From: Kingdonia uniflora | Taxonomy: Eukaryota; Streptophyta; Magnoliopsida; Ranunculales; Circaeasteraceae | DNA: 64,000 nucleotides | Direction of reading: 5' to 3' | Assembly (NCBI GenBank): GCA_014058105.1 | Contig: JACGCM010001747.1 | Location: 2,852,001 to 2,916,000, forward strand | The notes under the pieces: generated by a model | Databases searched by the model: none | Told to the model about the DNA's origin: nothing | What the model saw: only the letters and a program-made list of their open reading frames with translations | Position numbers and translations under genes: made by a program | Shown: one piece after another, positions 33,459-45,200 of the stretch | Position numbering within the stretch: the stretch's first letter is position 1 | Layout: each line of letters begins with the position of its first letter

Positions 33459-34590
33459 TTAATGATAATATCGTTTTAGTCGCCTAGTGTTCCAAGGATT
33501 TGAAATGGGGACTCCCTCTTCTGTCATGAGATAGTATGATCCCAGGCCTGAGAGACATGTGATATTGAATGGGCCCTCCCAATTATCGGCTAATTTTCCA
33601 GCATGAGGCTCTATGCGATGTTGAAGAATTTCTCGTAGGATAAAATCTTTGATTTGGAAGGTGTGGCTCCTGACTTGGTTATTGTAAGACCTTGCAAGCA
33701 TATGTTAGTATCGACCTAGGTCAGCGATGACGCGCTCCCGGGTTTCATCTATCATAATGTGGTTGCATGCCAACTCAAACTTATTTTCCTCGTCAGTGAG
33801 CTCGTGATCCTGAACTGGATGGTGATATTCAGAAGGAATGACTGTGTCCATGCCATAAGCAAGGAGGAATGGGGTGCACCCCATGGACTGTCGGGGAGTA
33901 GTTCGATACGCCCACAGGACGTGGGGTAGTTCGCGGACCCAATTTCCTTTTTTCTGCTAGTGAAGCTATTTTTTGGAGTCCATCCACGATGGTTTTGTTG
34001 GTGATTTCGACATGGCCATTGCCTTGAGGATAGTATGGATTTGACGGTGAATGGATGGTATTATGGTGATTTGGGAAGGTTATGACCTTTTCTCCCACAA
34101 ATTGGAGCCCGTTATCGATACGAATTAGGTGAGGGCACCCGAATCGAGTATTTATGTGGTTCCAAATAAAAGAGATGACCTCTTCTTCTCTGGTTCGACA
34201 TTCTGGAATTGCTTCTACCTATTTTATAAAGTAATCAGTAGCTACAAGTAGGTGGCAGCGATTACCTAGGGAGTTAGGGAATTCGCCGATAAGGTCTAGT
34301 GCCCATCTTTTGAATGGCCTGAAAACCTTGCTTGCATGGAGCTCGATCGCAGGGGCACGTATCATATTTTCATATCTCTAGCAGGTGTCACATCTGCGGG
34401 AATACTCTTCGGTTTGCTTGCGCATACCAGGCCAGAATACTCCTTGAGTTATTACTCGGTTTGCTAATGATCTACCTGCGGTGTGGGAGCCACAGGTCCC
34501 TTCGTGTAGTTTACGGAGCAGCTCGTCTGCCTTTGACTTTGAGAGGCACTTGAGGTAAGGTCCTATAATGAATAGGTGGTAAAGCATACC
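33459..34590 (-). pseudogene. Integrase of element B
   Basis: The zinc-binding part has H-x-H and C-x2-C (LHEGTCGSHTAGRSLANRVI, then YSRRCDTC). The catalytic core follows: WALDLIGEFPN, RIDNGLQFVGEKV and GHVEITNKTIVDGL, keeping the D, D and E. A frameshift near 33955 separates the core end (LPHVLWAYRTT-like) from the C-terminal part (33701-33459), which reads KLADNWEGPFNITCLSGLGS and NPWNTRRLKRYYH. Stops lie after CDTC and elsewhere. Integrase would insert the DNA copy; this one is broken but better kept than that of A. Confidence 0.85.
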
Positions 34591-34704
34591 GTTTTGAGTA
34601 ATTTAACGCCTCGAGTTGTTGATTAGCTGTCTGTATTCCTTCGGATCTGTTAGAAGTGGTCCGTTGCATTTATTGTCGACGCCGAGGTAATCTAAGAAAG
34701 GCTT

Positions 34705-35139
34705 TCACCAATCGTCGTTTTCCCCTTTATCGCCCCTAGTGTTGATCGTACATACAGATATGCGATCAATGCTAGGGGTTGAAATGATTTCGATTTGGAG
34801 ATATCGAGCTTCTATGCCCAAAACCTCGCCTAGATATGCCAAGGAATTGACGTGTCTATTTTTGCCTCGAGGAAGGTACTCGAGGATTACTTTCGGGAAC
34901 GTACTCATCCTATCTGTGACGTGGGTTGCGTATTCGATCATCTTTCCATTCTTCTTGTACTGCTTGGAATAATGATGAACGATGAGCAATAAATCTGTAT
35001 AAACTGAGAGTTTGGGGACATCGAGCTCAAGTGCTAGGTCGAGTCCGTGGATGAGAGCTTCATATTCGGTGACATTATTTGAGGCCAAAAAATCCAAGTG
35101 GATTGATTTCTCATTTCTGTCATTTGAAGGGGTAATCAA
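34705..35139 (-). pseudogene. Second (archaeal-type-like) RNase H domain of element B
   Basis: In the same frame as RT, this segment contains NNVTEYEALIHGLDLALELD, YTDLLLIVHHYSKQYKKNGK and LPRGKNRHVNSLAYLGEVLG. That is the pattern of the extra RNase H-like domain found between the first RNase H and integrase in Tat-lineage elements (NN-x-x-EYEAL...GL-x-x-A). It is the main reason for placing A and B in that lineage. A reads VKNVIEYETLIHGINLALEL at about 40060. Confidence 0.75.
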
Positions 35140-35289
35140 AACGATCCCGATTCCTGACCCTGCGAGTCTTGCTGATCCATCGGTGAGAAGTCTCCACCTT
35201 GATGTAGTGATCCAGTCAGCTCGTTCATCGAATGGCTTAGGAGTTGGATTTTTTGGCGTGCTTTCGGTAAGGTCCGGGTCATGCTCCTC

Positions 35290-36800
35290 CTACTCGGGAT
35301 CTTCCACTGGAAAATCCGTGAGAAAATTGGCAACGGCTTGACCTTTCTCGGAATGACGCTGTTCAAACTTTATATCCAGTTCCCCCAAACTGACTGGCCA
35401 TTGTTGCACTCTTCGTGACTTTTCTTTTTTGGACAGAACTTCCCAAAGTGGGTTGTTCGTCATCACTTTGATGGAATGCGCTTGGAAGTAGTGTTTGAGT
35501 TTTTGCAAAGTGTAAACAAGGGTGAGAAGAAGTTTCTCAATTTTAGAGTACCTTATTTCTGCCGGTATAAGTGTTTTACTGACGAAGAAGACTGGTTTCT
35601 CAATTTTCCCTTCCGGGCAAATAAGAACCGAGCTGAGGGAAGTATCCATGACTGCTAGGTAGATTATCAGTTCCTCATTACCTACTGGGGTGCTCATTAT
35701 GGGAGACCTCGTCAAGTATATTTTGAGATCCTGAAAAGCTGCTTCGCATTCTGGTGTCCATGTGACTTTCGCGGTTGGCAAGACTTTTCCTCGTTTGGTA
35801 CATCCTCGGAGCAATAGGAATAGCCAACGACAACGGTTTAAGGATTTGGAGACGAAACGATTGATTGCGATAATCTTACCGGCGAGTTTTTGAACGTCTT
35901 TTGTTGTCTTTGGAGAAGGCATGTCGAGGAGAGCGCGAATTTGATCTGGATCGGCCTCAATCCCTTTCTTGCTGATGAAGTGGCGAAGGAGGCGGCCAGA
36001 ATGTACTCCGAATTGGCATTTATCTAATTTGAGACGCATTCTATAAGATTGAAGGATGTTAAATATTGTGTTGAGATCTGAGAGGTGATTTTCTGTCTGT
36101 ATGCTTTTTCACAAGAGATCATCGATGTAGACTTCAGCGATTTTTCACAGGTGTGCTTTGAACATAATAGTCATCAATCGTTGGTATGTGGCCCCTGCGT
36201 TCTTTTTCCCAAATGGTATGATTTTGTAACAGTAATGGCCACTTTCGGTGATGAATGTTGTCTTCTCTTGATCTTCTTCCAGAAGTGGTATTTGGTTATA
36301 TTCTGAAGCAACGTCCATCATAGATATGAGATCATGGCCTGCAGTGGAGTCGAGGATCTGATAAATGTTGGGAAGAGGGAAACTGTCATTTGGGGTGTGT
36401 TTGTTTATATCTGTAAAATCTACACAAACACAAACTTTTCCGTTCTTCTTTACGACAGCGACAATGTTGGATATCCAGTCCAGATACTTGGCCTCTCGAA
36501 TGAATCCCACTTTGATCAATTTCTCGATCTCGGTGTTAACTTCACCTCGAGGAAGAGGTGAGAGTCGTCGCTGTTTCTGTTTGACTGTTGGGGCGTTGAT
36601 GGCAAACTTGTGGCAAGCCATAGCTGGATCGACTCCGGGCATTTCTTCGAAAGACTATTCAAGAATGTCTCGATTGAGTTGCAGGTACTGGATGAGATCA
36701 TCTTTATCGTGCTGTACCAGCTTAGTTTTGATGAATGTACCTCTATTAGGTCCATCAATGTTGACGTATTCCGTGGGTTCCTCTGTAGGTGTTTGGTCAT
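35290..36800 (-). pseudogene. Reverse transcriptase and first RNase H of element B
   Basis: RT: FEEMPGVDPAMACHKFAINA, KQKQRRLSPLPRGEVNTEIE, VCVDFTDINKHTPNDSFPLP, SMMDVASEYNQIPLLEEDQE, IIPFGKKNAGATYQRLMTIM, and YIDDL at about 36125 followed by a stop. The connection and RNase H follow (LRHFISKKGIEADPDQIRAL, FVSKTLIPAEIRYSKIEKLL, VQQWPVSLGELDIKFEQRHS) to 35290. RT, RNase H and the second RNase H share one frame interrupted only by stops, so decay here is mainly by point mutation. Confidence 0.9.
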
Positions 36801-36825
36801 CAATGTGACCAACCTTCTGTAATTG

Positions 36826-37461
36826 CTATGCGGCCCATCTGTCTAAAGTATCTAGGATGGCAAAGATAATATTCTCACAAGCTCGGGAGAATTTCTGACT
36901 ACCTCTGATCTCATAAATGCCATTATCGTGCTTTAACCGGAGTGCTTGATGATAGGTGGAAGCGATTGCTTCTATGTTGTGTATTAAACAGCGGCCCATA
37001 ATCCCAAAATAACGAGACTTGGCATTGATGACGTAGAAAACGACGTCGATAGTGGCTAATCCTGCGGTAATAGGTATGATAATCTTGCCTATTCGTTCTT
37101 CCCTGGAGCCATTAAGCCCACTGATATCTATGTCGCTCTGAATGACTTGGTCGGCTAAACCCATCTGGTCGATTATACTCTGGAAGAGAATTTCGATACC
37201 GTTTCCAGTATCGACCATCATTGTGTGCATGAAAAACTGCTTCATCTTGAGCATTATGACTAACACATCATGATGTAGAAATTTGACATGACTAGTATAG
37301 CAATCCTCAAAAGAGATTCCTAGCCGGCAATTGCTTGACTCGGGTAGAAGTTTGGCTTCTTTGTCTTGAGGTGTAAGATCACAGTATTCAGAGAGCCTTC
37401 TGCGCTTTGATCGGTTGGAATTGTTGATCTGGTTAATTTCGATCATGTTTCTGAGGTGCAT
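36826..37461 (-). pseudogene. Aspartic protease of element B
   Basis: The open stretch of 211 codons contains MHTMMVDTGNGIEILFQSII, which holds the retropepsin DTG triad, then GLADQVIQSDIDISGLNGSR and the flap-side region RYFGIMGRCLIHNIEAIAST. This is the best preserved coding segment of element B. It would process the gag-pol polyprotein. At the position where A is split by the CACTA element, B reads SRACENIIFAILDTLD without interruption, giving the empty site. Confidence 0.85.
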
Positions 37462-37773
37462 ATAGTAGAGATGATTCTCCTATGCCTTGTCGTTGACCTG
37501 GACAACCTCGAGTCGTTTCTTATGGTCTCCATCCTGCTACGACTTCAGGTCAACAATGTATTCGAGCATCCGTCCTTCCTTAAAAATAAGCTCGAGTATC
37601 TATTGTATAGCATATCAATTGTCAGTAGAATGATGATTTACCTTATGGTGTAGGTAAAATGGTCGGCCCTCGATGGGCTCCAGTGGCCGAGAGGTACGGT
37701 AAAGTGGGTCTTTCAAAAGTAGTAGAAAAAGTATGGAGACTCGGACGTTCAGCCTTGGGAGGATGGGTTTGTT

Positions 37774-39102
37774 TTACGGGACGCTTCTCCGAGGGTACTC
37801 AGTATTTCCCTTGGTGCGTTTATGATCTCCCTGTTCCTCCTTAGGCTCACTGGTCTGCTCTACAGGTGAGGATTTGGTGGAGAGGACAGACTTAGTTGAC
37901 TTTTGTTGCTCAGACATCATCCTCTCTAAGTTGACGTAACCGTTGACCTTGGTGATCATCTCCTCCACCATCGTTGGTTTGTTAAGGAAGAGGTATTCCT
38001 TGGCTTTGCAATAGAGATAAAGAGTATTGGTGAACGCGGCCACAACTGTCTTTTGGCCGAGGTTATCCACCTTTCTTGCGAGCTCTAGGAATTTCTTTGA
38101 AAAATCTTCAAGCTTTTCTCCATGTGACTGCTTAAGACCGATTAAAGAATACAAGTTCTTATCTTTGTCTCTGTTGTGGGCTTATATTTTGATAAACTAT
38201 TTCTGCAGCTGATCAAATGTGCAGATAGATTCCTCAAGAAGAGAGTGGAACCATCGGAGTGACCCTTCCTGTAAACTTGTGGCGAACAGTCGACAGAGAA
38301 TGTGGTTGAGATTAGAGTACAACCCCAATGAATCACGGTATTGCTGAATATGCTCCTTCGAGTCTGTACCTTTCTACTTGTGAATTTGGGGAGTATGGAA
38401 ACCTTTCAGTATTTCCTTATTGAATAGTTCTTTGGCAATCGGACTTCCTTGTAACGTCGTGGTGTCGCCGGTAGTACCCAGAACTTGTGCCTCGATCAGC
38501 TCCTTAATTCATTGATCCAAATGCTCTTTTGTGATGTAATGACGAGTTGGTTAAATCGCTGGATGTGCTGGCAGGGGATGATGAGTTCCCGTTCCTTCAC
38601 TCATGTGATCTTGTGCTAGGACTTGATGCAGAGGTCGCTGGTCTTCCTCCTGACCAATGGAAATCTGGTGACCTTGACTGACTTCGGATTGGACTTCTCC
38701 TCCCAGATAGATGGAGGGCTACAGTCCTTGTGGCGAATTCTTGGAAATGGCTCTACTGGTAACTCCCTGTTGCCCCAATCTTTCCTTTTCTGAAATGCGG
38801 GAGGCTTCTGGAAGTTGATCATGACCCCTGGCAGGAGGATCCTGCAGAGTATTTTGCAGAGCTTTGAGTGCAGTCTACATCGTCGTCATCTGATCTTCGT
38901 GTCGTTTGAGCGCTGTCAAACGAGCTTGTCGTTCCCCATCGATATCTTTCTCTCGGAGCTCGCAATCTTTTGTCAATTGAAGTTTGAGCTTGGCATGCTT
39001 CTCTGCCTTTGTGTGGAGATTCGCCCATAACTCGGTGAGTTGTCCCGGATCCACTAAAATTTTGAGCAGAGTTCCTGCGGCTTATCGTCTGGAAGTAACC
39101 AC
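37774..39102 (-). pseudogene. gag of element B
   Basis: The start codon position reads GTG (39102) where A has ATG. The coiled N-terminal part (LTELWANLHTKAEKHAKLKL) is followed by the capsid-like region YSNLNHILCRLFATSLQEGS, LRWFHSLLEESICTFDQLQK and the MYSLIGLKQSHGEKLEDFSK segment, FLELARKVDNLGQKTVVAAF and NGYVNLERMMSEQQKS. There are several in-frame stops. Further degraded sequence links it to the protease at 37461. Confidence 0.82.
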
Positions 39103-39147
39103 AGTTGAAAATTAGAATAAAAGACTGGGTATCGTGGAAATACAATC

Positions 39148-39168
39148 TTTCCCACAGACGGCGCTAAA
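39148..39168 (-). other. Primer-binding-site region of element B
   Basis: The minus strand reads TTTAGCGCCGTCTGTGGGAA next to the 5' LTR (39169-39746), one base from the TTTGGCGCCGTCTGTGGGAA leader typical of Tat-like elements. Confidence 0.8.
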
Positions 39169-39746
39169 TGTAATGGCCAAATTCCATAGCTCGATATGAT
39201 TAGGAATTAGCTATTACACCAATGAACCTGTTATACTACTCTACTAGAAAGTAAGAAATGAAGACAGGTATTTTTAGCGTGGAAAACCTCTGAATAGGTG
39301 AAAAACCGCAACCTCATGTGGGGGATTTTTGTAAAAGTCTCTTTATTGCTTTGAGTGGTTTTCTTTATTACAAGTGATCTCTAGAATATAGAAATGCCTT
39401 TGATCTCGTAAATAAGAAGTTTGAGTAATTTTTCTGGTCCCTGTATCTTCTGGAACTTCTCCTTTTTATAGGCTTCTCTACAGCTCTCCATCGTGCTAGA
39501 GCATATTTTTGGAATAATGTGGTTAATGGCGGTTGACTGAATAACTGACAAGTTCGTGGGGGACAGGTATCTTTGAGTGAATAAGGTTTTCCAGGTTTAG
39601 CTCGACACACGTTCTTGAGTAGTTCGTGGGGCTGGGTGGAATGTTTGACTGGAGTGTTGTGTGCTGAAATTGTGTGAGCCTGATATGGAGGAAAATCGAA
39701 CTGAGTGAGATCGATTATGAGTGAGATCGAGGAATAATCCCTTACA
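39169..39746 (-). repeat. 5' LTR of element B
   Basis: On the + strand from TGTAATGGCCAAATTCC to GGAATAATCCCTTACA. A TATA box (TATAAAAA on the minus strand) is at 39463-39470. The shared block TTTAGCGTGGAAAACCTCTG is at about 39273. Confidence 0.92.
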
Positions 39747-39751
39747 GTCAG

Positions 39752-41665
39752 TTTGGGAGAACATGATATCAAGTTTGAACAACGTTATCCAGAAAAGGGT
39801 CAAGCCATTGCTAATTTTTTGGCAAATTTTCCTGTAGAAGATCCAGATTGGGAGGAGCACGACCCTGACCTCATAAAAAAGATAGCAGAAGATCCACATC
39901 CAATACCATTTGACAAACGAGCTGAATGGATTATAAGAAAAGTATGGAGACTTCTTACCGATAACTCAGCAGGACCCGCAGGGTAGGGGATATAAATTGT
40001 ACTGATTACCCCATCAGACGACATAATCAAGAAATCAATCCGCTTGGATTTTGAAGTTGTAAAGAATGTTATAGAATACGAAACTTTAATTCATGGGATC
40101 AATTTAGCGCTTGAGCTCTGCGTTCCTGAGCTATCAGCCTATTCGCCCACCATTACTCCGAGCAGTACAAGAAAAATAGAAAGCTGGCCGAATATGCAGC
40201 CCTTATCATTGATTGGATGAGTAGATTGGCGATAGTAACTCTTGACTATTAATGATGAGACGAGAACATACATGCCCATTCCTTGGCTTACTTTACTGGG
40301 GTCTTGAGGACAAAAGCACGATATCTCCAAATCGAAGTGATATCAACCCCTGGTATTGATCTCTACTTTATATGCACGATTAACACTAGGGGTGATGAAG
40401 AGGGAGACAACGATTAGAAGAAACCTTTTATTGCCTACCTCAGCCTAAAGAACGAATGTGACGGTCCCCTTCCAGCAAATCCAAAAGAATGCCAACAGTT
40501 GATTGACAACTTGAAGCATTATACAATTTAGAATGGCCGTTTATAGAGCAGATCAGTAATAGGGTCTTATCTCAAGTGCCTCTCCAAGAAAAAAGCCGGT
40601 GGAATGCTCAAAGAATTGCATGAAGGAACTTGTGGCTCCTATGCCGCAGGTCGGTCACTTGCAAACAAAGCAATTATACAAGGAGTATTCTAGCCGGGAA
40701 TGCGCAAGCAAGCAGAAGAGTACTCAAGAAGATGTGACACATGTAAACGTTATGGACACATGATACGAGCTCCTTCACTCGAACTCCATACAAGCAAGGT
40801 ATTATGGCCTTTCAAGTTGTGGGCGCTCGATCGCGTGGGAGAATTTCTCAATATGTCGAGTAACCGATGTTTCTTACTCGTGGCGACAAATTACTTTATG
40901 AAAATGGTAGAAGCAGTTCCTCTTTGTCGAACTATAGAAGAAGAAGTCATCTCTTTTATTTAGAAACATATTATTACACGGTTTGGATGTCCTCACCTGA
41001 TTCGGATCGATAGCGGGCCATAGTTCGTTAGAGAAAAGGTCACGGCCTTCCTCAACAAATATAACATCATTCATTCCCCCATCCAATCCATACTACCCGC
41101 AAGGAAATAGACATGCCAAAATCACCAACAAAACAATAGTGGATGGACTCAAGAAAATGTTTCAATCGCAAAAGAAAGAAAATTGGATACGAGAGCTACC
41201 TCATGTCTTATGGGCGTATCATACGACACCAATACAATCAACTGGATGTTCCCCCTTCCTCATGGCTTACGGCACTGAAGCCATCGTTCTAGCAGAATAC
41301 TACCATCCTGTCAAAGATCATGAGCTAGCAGATAAAGAAAATGAGTTTGAGTTAGCCTGCAATATGAACTAGATTGATGTGACCCGAGCTTGAGCTATTG
41401 CCAACCTAGGTCGATATCATCATATGCTAGCCAACTCGTACAATAGAAGAGTTTGAAGCTGTGAGTTCCAAATCGATGATCTAGTCCTTAAAGAAATTCC
41501 CAAGAGCAGAAAAGAATTTAATGCTGGGAAACTCACAAAAAATTAGGAATGTCATTTTCTCATTGTTGGCCGCACTAGCCTTATATCATACTACCTCATG
41601 GCAGAGAAAGGCGTTCGCCTACCAAATCCTTGGAACACTAGAAGATTAAAAAAATATTATCGCTA
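39752..41665 (+). pseudogene. RNase H (rest), second RNase H and integrase of element A
   Basis: Resumes at SLGEHDIKFEQRYPEKGQA, runs through WRLLTDNSAGPAG and the second RNase H (VKNVIEYETLIHGINLALEL), then integrase: YSRRCDTCKRYGHMIRAPSL, WALDRVGEFLNMSSNRCFLL, RIDSGP-stop-FV, and HAKITNKTIVDGLKKMFQSQ. In the last motif the catalytic Glu is Lys (the homologous residue in B is Glu). The C-terminal part ends NPWNTRRLKKYYR at about 41665. There are several stops and at least one frame change. Confidence 0.87.
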
Positions 41666-41832
41666 AATCCCTAGTTCTCCATTATAGATTACTCTTTTCT
41701 CATTCTTTACATTCCAAAAGTGAGATTTCAATCTCCAACAGTGTGTATATTCTTTTCTACTCAATGAAAAACTTTTAAGTTTTTTTCCTATATTACTCTC
41801 TACATACCTATAAAATCTACTAAATCTCATAG

Positions 41833-42010
41833 ATTAAAACAAAGGTTATACTAGCGTTCAATCGATCCATCTATACAAAGATTAAAACGAAAGTAATACT
41901 AGCTTTCAATCAATCAATTTATACATATATCAACGATTAAAACAAATGTAATACTAGTTTTCAATCAATGATTTCTACTATCTCTAAAACACAAGATAAA
42001 GTAAAGGTAA
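41833..42010. repeat. Short tandem repeat, about 50-bp units, element A
   Basis: GATTAAAAC-AAAG-TAATACTAGC-TTCAATCAAT-type units start near 41832, 41880 and 41935, with a degraded fourth ending around 42021. The array lies between the end of pol and the 3' end of the antisense gene, the same place as the 156-bp array of B but unrelated in sequence. Confidence 0.75.
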
Positions 42011-42201
42011 AACTAGCTTTCATATCTCTACATGTTTACAAATACAGAATACACAAGTCACTTTTACAGGTTTTACTTTTGGAAGTTCAGCTACATTTTC
42101 CCTTACAAAGGAGGTCGTGCAGCCATAAACTTTGGAGCTTGAACAATTACAATATTCCTTACTTGATCTGCTAGTTCTGCAGGTCAGGAGCCTAACTTGG
42201 T

Positions 42202-45200
42202 TTATTTGACATTTAGGCAATTTCCTCGATCTATATTAGCATTACATATACGGGCTCTGAGTACCACATAGTCATGTAAGGTATCCCTTTCGAGCTCAAG
42301 CCTCTTTACATCTTCCACAAAGTAGGCAATGACAACCATTAATTTCCTCGACTGTACCTCTTTCGGGGAAATCCTTTCTCGGTCTGGCATGACTAACTCA
42401 GCAAATTGCATGCACTTTTAGTCTCTTATGAAGTTTTTGCAAATGTACGTAATGGGAGCCTGTCTGTTCTATACGTTGCTCCAATCCCGATATCACTGTA
42501 GTTAACTATGATATTAACACCTCTGAATTCTCCTGCTCAAAATAATTTTACGTTCTTAGCTCCTCCACTTCACCATGAAGTGCCACCAACTCGAACTCGT
42601 TTACATCACCTTCCCCAGCATGGGCTTTATTCAGCAGCTCATCCTTTTTTTTATAGCTTCTTTTAACTCTTACTCTCTGTAGAGAGTACCTTCTAACTTA
42701 TCACCACTCTCTCTAGTTTATTTGTTTTCTTTCCTCACGACAGCTTGAACAAAAAATAGATCTGCCTCTAATTCTTCAATTCCAGCTAACGTCTTAACCA
42801 TATCACCCTTGGCAGTCGCTACTTCGGCGTCATTCTATTTCTTCTTTGACCGTTCTACAACCTCGACCTTCTTGCCATGCGAACTCGCCAAGTCCGCCTT
42901 CAACCTCGTAACTCACTCATTCAGTTTGTCACACCAATTTTGGGTGACCCGAAGGTCAATATCTTTACTTTTCATAGCCTCACTCAACTGCTCAATTATA
43001 TTTTCAGAACTTGCTAAATCAGCTCGCGTCTTTACAAGTTCATTTTTTTTCCTGGCCACTTGACCCTTCAAACTGGCCACATTATCCCGCATCTCTTTAT
43101 CTACCGTCTCTAACGATCTGATACGGTATTGAGCGGTATCAGCTTCTTTACCTTTTACCGTCAACTAGTCTATCCTACTATTTAGCTTCGCCACTTTGTT
43201 CTGCGTACTCACGAGCTCCCCCTACATTTTTACTGCCTCAGCATCTTTACTTTTTATCTGTTGGGTCAGATCATTCACAATTTTCCTTGCGTCAGCAGGC
43301 TGGATCTCAACTTTGACATACTGATCCTCCCTCTCTTCATTTACATCCTTAATCCTATCAAATTTAGTCGCAAACTCATGATTGTATTGAAGCGTTTGTT
43401 ATTCACTAGAGCGAACAGTTTCTAACTCGACCTACATAAACAAGTTTGAATCAACAATACTTCACAAATATAATTAATATACTACAGTTAGCTTTTCACA
43501 ATTCTAACAGATTTCAATTTCTCACAAGCCAACAAGATGGGATTATACTTTGCCCTCAAGTTACGAAGTTATCTCACACTAATGGCAATAACATCTACAT
43601 CTCATCCTTTTTCAAGGTACACATTTTTGATGCTCTCATTTTCTAACACTCTGAAATGGTCTAATTATATTTGGATTACTTTCGTTAATTATGATTTTTA
43701 TCTGCCTTCTAACATTACTTTGCAGCTTTAGAGTGGCAAAGCCTACAAGCCAAATATTTTGAGCTATTTTCTAACCTATAGTTTCGTTTGCGAAGTCAAC
43801 AGAGTTACTGAGGCATTTTTCTCCTTAGCGAGATCTTTATCTAATTCCTCAATTCTGAGACCCATACCTTTATGTTCCTATAAATCAATATTAACAACAT
43901 CTCTTAAATTCTCCGAATTTATCCTCAAAATATCTATAATACAATCACAATTTTTCAACTCACAAAAACAAAATTCCAAAAGTTTTTACTCTACTTTCTC
44001 TTCATCTCCTCCGCAGTTCTCTATATCAGTTCTAGAGGACATTGCCTCCAACCCTTTCACCACATCTTGGGGAGAGCCGCCATCAACATCGAGCTCATCT
44101 TCATCTTTGGCCTATTCAACATATTGCCCCTTTATGATAGCTTCAATATCGGCCACAGAATATCCAACTTTGAGGAGCTTTTGCCCAAGGCTGTCGCGAG
44201 CAGCTACAACTTCCTCGATAATTTTCTTCGCCTCCTCTGCGAGTTTGAGCATTATCACCTGGTGTGAATCCTTCGCTGAGATCGAGCACTCCTTTTCTAG
44301 AGATAAATTAACCTCAAGTTGACCCACTCTCTTCTCGATCTCAGCCCTCCCGTCCTCGAGCCCAAGACAAATGCCCTTCAATACCCGAATGGCTTGTAAC
44401 AAAAAAAAAGAAACATTTAAGCTCGAAGGCAACTAAAAAAAAATTAGCTTTTCAGCTCGCAGGTTATACAAAATTCAAATAGTATGAAGAATTTAAACTC
44501 ACCATACACATCTTCAACTGCGCAGACGTGTTTAGCTCCTCAGCACCTACTCAAGCTATCGCCCTTAGCTTGTTCTCCATAGCTAGCAGCTTGTCCTTAA
44601 TAGTAGGACCACTCTCTGCCTCCTTCACCTCGCTCAATGTAGCAGAAGCATCCACCTTCATCTTTTTCAAACTCATCTCGACCTCTTCACTCTCCGTAGT
44701 CACCGAGGTCGAGCTGCCCTTTACATTCTTCCTTTTTGGGTGCCTTTGAACTAGCTTGCTCAATGTAACCCCCCCCCGGAACCTGCCTTCAAAGATATTG
44801 GTACAGCCTTAGGTAATACTGGAAGTTCTTCACCGTTCGCTGCTGCCCTCCTTCCAGCTCTAGTTCCTTTCATTTATGTCTTTGCTTGAGACTTCTACAC
44901 TTTCTCTGACCTACGGTCAGCTCTTTTGAATATGCTTATTTCGAGCTCTTCCAAAACAATCTCGAGCTCAATACCTTCTTGTGCTACAATATCTATTAGC
45001 GATTCTTTTCCCACCACTTGAGATCGAGGATCTGTAAAATAATACAACAAATATTTACATACAGACAGAACACTATTGCAACTACAACAACTCGATATTA
45101 CAAACTATTACTTACTTTTCTTCAAAGTTTTATATATAAGGTCCATAGGTTCCTCATCCTTTCTCTGGAGACGATCACCTTTCAACCATATCAAATTGTC

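Larger units (their letters stand above)
25462..39746 (-). mobile_element. Gypsy element B (Tat-like), 14.3 kb, nested in A
   Basis: Flanked by LTRs at 25462-26019 and 39169-39746, with target duplications GTTAG (25457-25461) and GTCAG (39747-39751) that differ at one base. Joining the flanks restores the RNase H reading frame of element A, which proves the nesting. Its sense strand is minus: PBS, gag, protease, RT-RNase H, second RNase H and integrase, a 156-bp tandem repeat, then antisense coding blocks on the + strand, then polypurine tract. LTRs differ at roughly one base in ten over the first 160 positions by eye, so B is itself old. It is in the opposite orientation to A. Confidence 0.93.

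Noticed and set aside
36365..36808. 147-codon + strand ORF opposite RT of element B
   Set aside because: Antisense shadow of the reverse transcriptase region, which has all the RT motifs on the minus strand.
43759..44322. 187-codon + strand Ser-rich ORF in element A
   Set aside because: Lies opposite the gamma coiled-coil exon (minus strand), which matches B and C; Ser-rich readings are typical reverse shadows of Glu/Lys-rich coils.
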